A DNA stretch of 13,524 bases from Brevundimonas sp. (lineage in GTDB: Bacteria > Pseudomonadota > Alphaproteobacteria > Caulobacterales > Caulobacteraceae), in NCBI GenBank assembly GCA_020253595.1, contig JADCBH010000131.1:1-13524 (forward strand). Direction: 5' to 3'. Below are positions 12,422 through 13,524 of the stretch, in pieces. How positions within the stretch are numbered: position 1 is the stretch's first letter; every line of letters starts with the position of its first letter. The notes under the pieces are model-generated. The model had not been told where the DNA came from. It made no database searches and was given only the letters and a program-made list of their open reading frames with translations. The position numbers were made by a program, and so were the translations under genes.

Positions 12422-13524
12422 ATGTTCGACGACAGCCACGCCTTCATCAGCCGCGCCTTCCTGCGCGGCCGACTGGACCTCGAGTACCGCGCCTACGCCG
12501 CAGAGCACGATGCCGCTCTGCTACAACGGCTGATCGCGTGGGACGAGCGCATGCAGCTCGGAGAAACCCAAGCCGAGGGTCCATTCGTCCAAACCTTCTT
12601 TGAGGAGGTCTGGGGCTATGGTCAGGCGGGCCGGGCCGCTCCGGACCAGGTCACGGCCATCGCCCAGTTCGCCGTGGCGGGCGAAGGCGCGGGCGGCGGT
12701 CAGGGCCGCGCTGATTTGGCGCTCGGCTGGTTTCGGAACCGCCTCGACGCCACGCCTCAGGTTCTCTGCGAATTCAAGGACATCCGCTCGGCCCTCGACG
12801 CGCGCCAGAACCGCAAGGGGTCCACGCGATCTCCAGTGGAACAGTGCCTGAACTACGTCAGGGGTGCCCGCAAAGGCCTGTTCGGCAACGAGCCGGTCCA
12901 GCCCTGGTGGGGCCTCGTCACCGACATGAACGAGTTCCGGCTCTACTGGTTTGACCGGATGCCCAAGGAGTATCTGCGCTTCGTCATCCGACGTCGCGAC
13001 ATGCTCGACCCCTACGACCTTCTCACGGGGGGTGGGGACTATGCCGACGCCGCCCGCTTCGACCGCTTCCTGTTCTGGAAGGTGTTCCAGCGCGATCAAC
13101 TGATCTCTCAAGCGGGACGGCCACCCCTCCTGCGCCTCATCGAGGCCCAGTGGGTCAACGAAAAGAAGATCGAGGAGAGCTTCTACGACCGCTACCGCGC
13201 CGTCCGCGACCGGCTCTACAACGTCCTGGTCACCCACAACCCGGCCTTCCCAGGCACCCGCACCGACCTGCTGCGCCTGACGCAGAAGCTGCTCGACCGG
13301 TTGATCTTCGCCTTCTACTGCGAGGACATGGGCGAGCGGATGCTGTTCCCGCCGCAACTGATCCGCGACCGGCTGAAGCGCGACAGCACCGAACACACCT
13401 ACGATCCGAACGGCGACGAGATCTGGACCTGGTTCCGCCGCCTGTTCGGCTTCATGAACACCGGCGGCCAGTGGGGCCAGCAGCCCTTCCCCCATATCAA
13501 CGGCGGCCTGTTCGAGACCGACGA
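12422..13524 (+). CDS. N-terminal part of a type IIG-like restriction-modification protein (3' end outside window)
   Basis: An uninterrupted frame runs from ATG 12422 to the window edge, 367 codons, with AGGGA 7 bases before the start. It begins MFDDSHAFISRAFLRGRLDL. Residues 52-130 fit a PD-(D/E)xK nuclease: GPFVQTFFEEVWGYG, then Asp98 in GRADLALGWF and Glu117-x-Lys119 in VLCEFKDIRS, then a Q-motif-like VEQCLNYVRGA at 139-149. A helical connector follows with LLDRLIFAFYCEDMGERMLF at 290-309, typical of the region before the methylase, and NGGLFE at 360-365 as in Eco57I-type methylases. The SAM-binding and NPPY motifs should come next, outside the window. Such proteins cut and methylate foreign DNA in one chain; a BREX PglX-like or other defence role is possible. 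A 324-residue frame on the opposite strand is its shadow. Confidence 0.88.
   Translation, partial: MFDDSHAFISRAFLRGRLDLEYRAYAAEHDAALLQRLIAWDERMQLGETQAEGPFVQTFFEEVWGYGQAGRAAPDQVTAIAQFAVAGEGAGGGQGRADLALGWFRNRLDATPQVLCEFKDIRSALDARQNRKGSTRSPVEQCLNYVRGARKGLFGNEPVQPWWGLVTDMNEFRLYWFDRMPKEYLRFVIRRRDMLDPYDLLTGGGDYADAARFDRFLFWKVFQRDQLISQAGRPPLLRLIEAQWVNEKKIEESFYDRYRAVRDRLYNVLVTHNPAFPGTRTDLLRLTQKLLDRLIFAFYCEDMGERMLFPPQLIRDRLKRDSTEHTYDPNGDEIWTWFRRLFGFMNTGGQWGQQPFPHINGGLFETD

Noticed and set aside
12521..13495. 324-codon minus-strand frame at the right edge.
   Set aside because: It is antisense to the restriction-modification frame, which has a ribosome binding site, nuclease residues and the NGGLFE motif.
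1..13524. CRISPR array, insertion sequence, riboswitch or rRNA.
   Set aside because: I found no regularly spaced repeats beyond the two-copy operator, no transposase frame, and no recognisable riboswitch or rRNA sequence. Nothing beyond the listed elements was supportable.

Overview
The window looks like chromosome from a high-GC alphaproteobacterium of the Caulobacterales, probably Brevundimonas or a close relative. The reasons are very GC-rich third codon positions, the gene order aroA - cmk - rpsA - ihfB, a TIGR02300-type zinc-ribbon protein divergent from aroA beside a tRNA-Ala, a DUF6481-type protein, and a C-rich/G-rich intergenic hairpin repeat of a kind I associate with this group. 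The genus is inferred from resemblance, not from a search.

Region by region. Bases 2-112 hold the last codons of an unidentified + strand gene that meets mscL tail to tail. Bases 109-5769 are a minus-strand run read right to left: aroA (shikimate pathway), a small membrane protein, cmk (CMP kinase), rpsA (ribosomal protein S1), ihfB (integration host factor beta), a GNAT acetyltransferase and mscL (mechanosensitive channel). Stop/start overlaps couple the membrane protein to cmk and the acetyltransferase to mscL. A good intrinsic terminator separates rpsA from ihfB. From 5904 a + strand zinc-ribbon/acidic-tail protein runs away from aroA, followed by tRNA-Ala(GGC). Bases 6727-8461 are minus strand again: a charged DUF6481-like protein, a tiny glycine-zipper lipoprotein, and a two-gene unit made of a six-helix membrane protein and a 69-residue XRE repressor. 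In front of that unit lies a striking tandem 18-bp operator. From 8589 the + strand carries a secreted M14 metallopeptidase, a composite palindromic intergenic repeat, a secreted protein built of three internal repeats, a strong hairpin, and then the first 367 codons of a large restriction-modification protein that runs off the end of the window.

How the genes relate. The left half is housekeeping: translation, nucleotide and aromatic amino-acid supply, nucleoid and osmotic protection. The right half is envelope and accessory material. The two stretches most worth following are the self-contained XRE/membrane-protein unit with its operator (7594-8522) and the start of what may be a defence locus (12343 to the end). 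In the latter the reading frame is clean, with a PD-(D/E)xK-like nuclease signature, but the methylase half and any partner genes lie outside the window.
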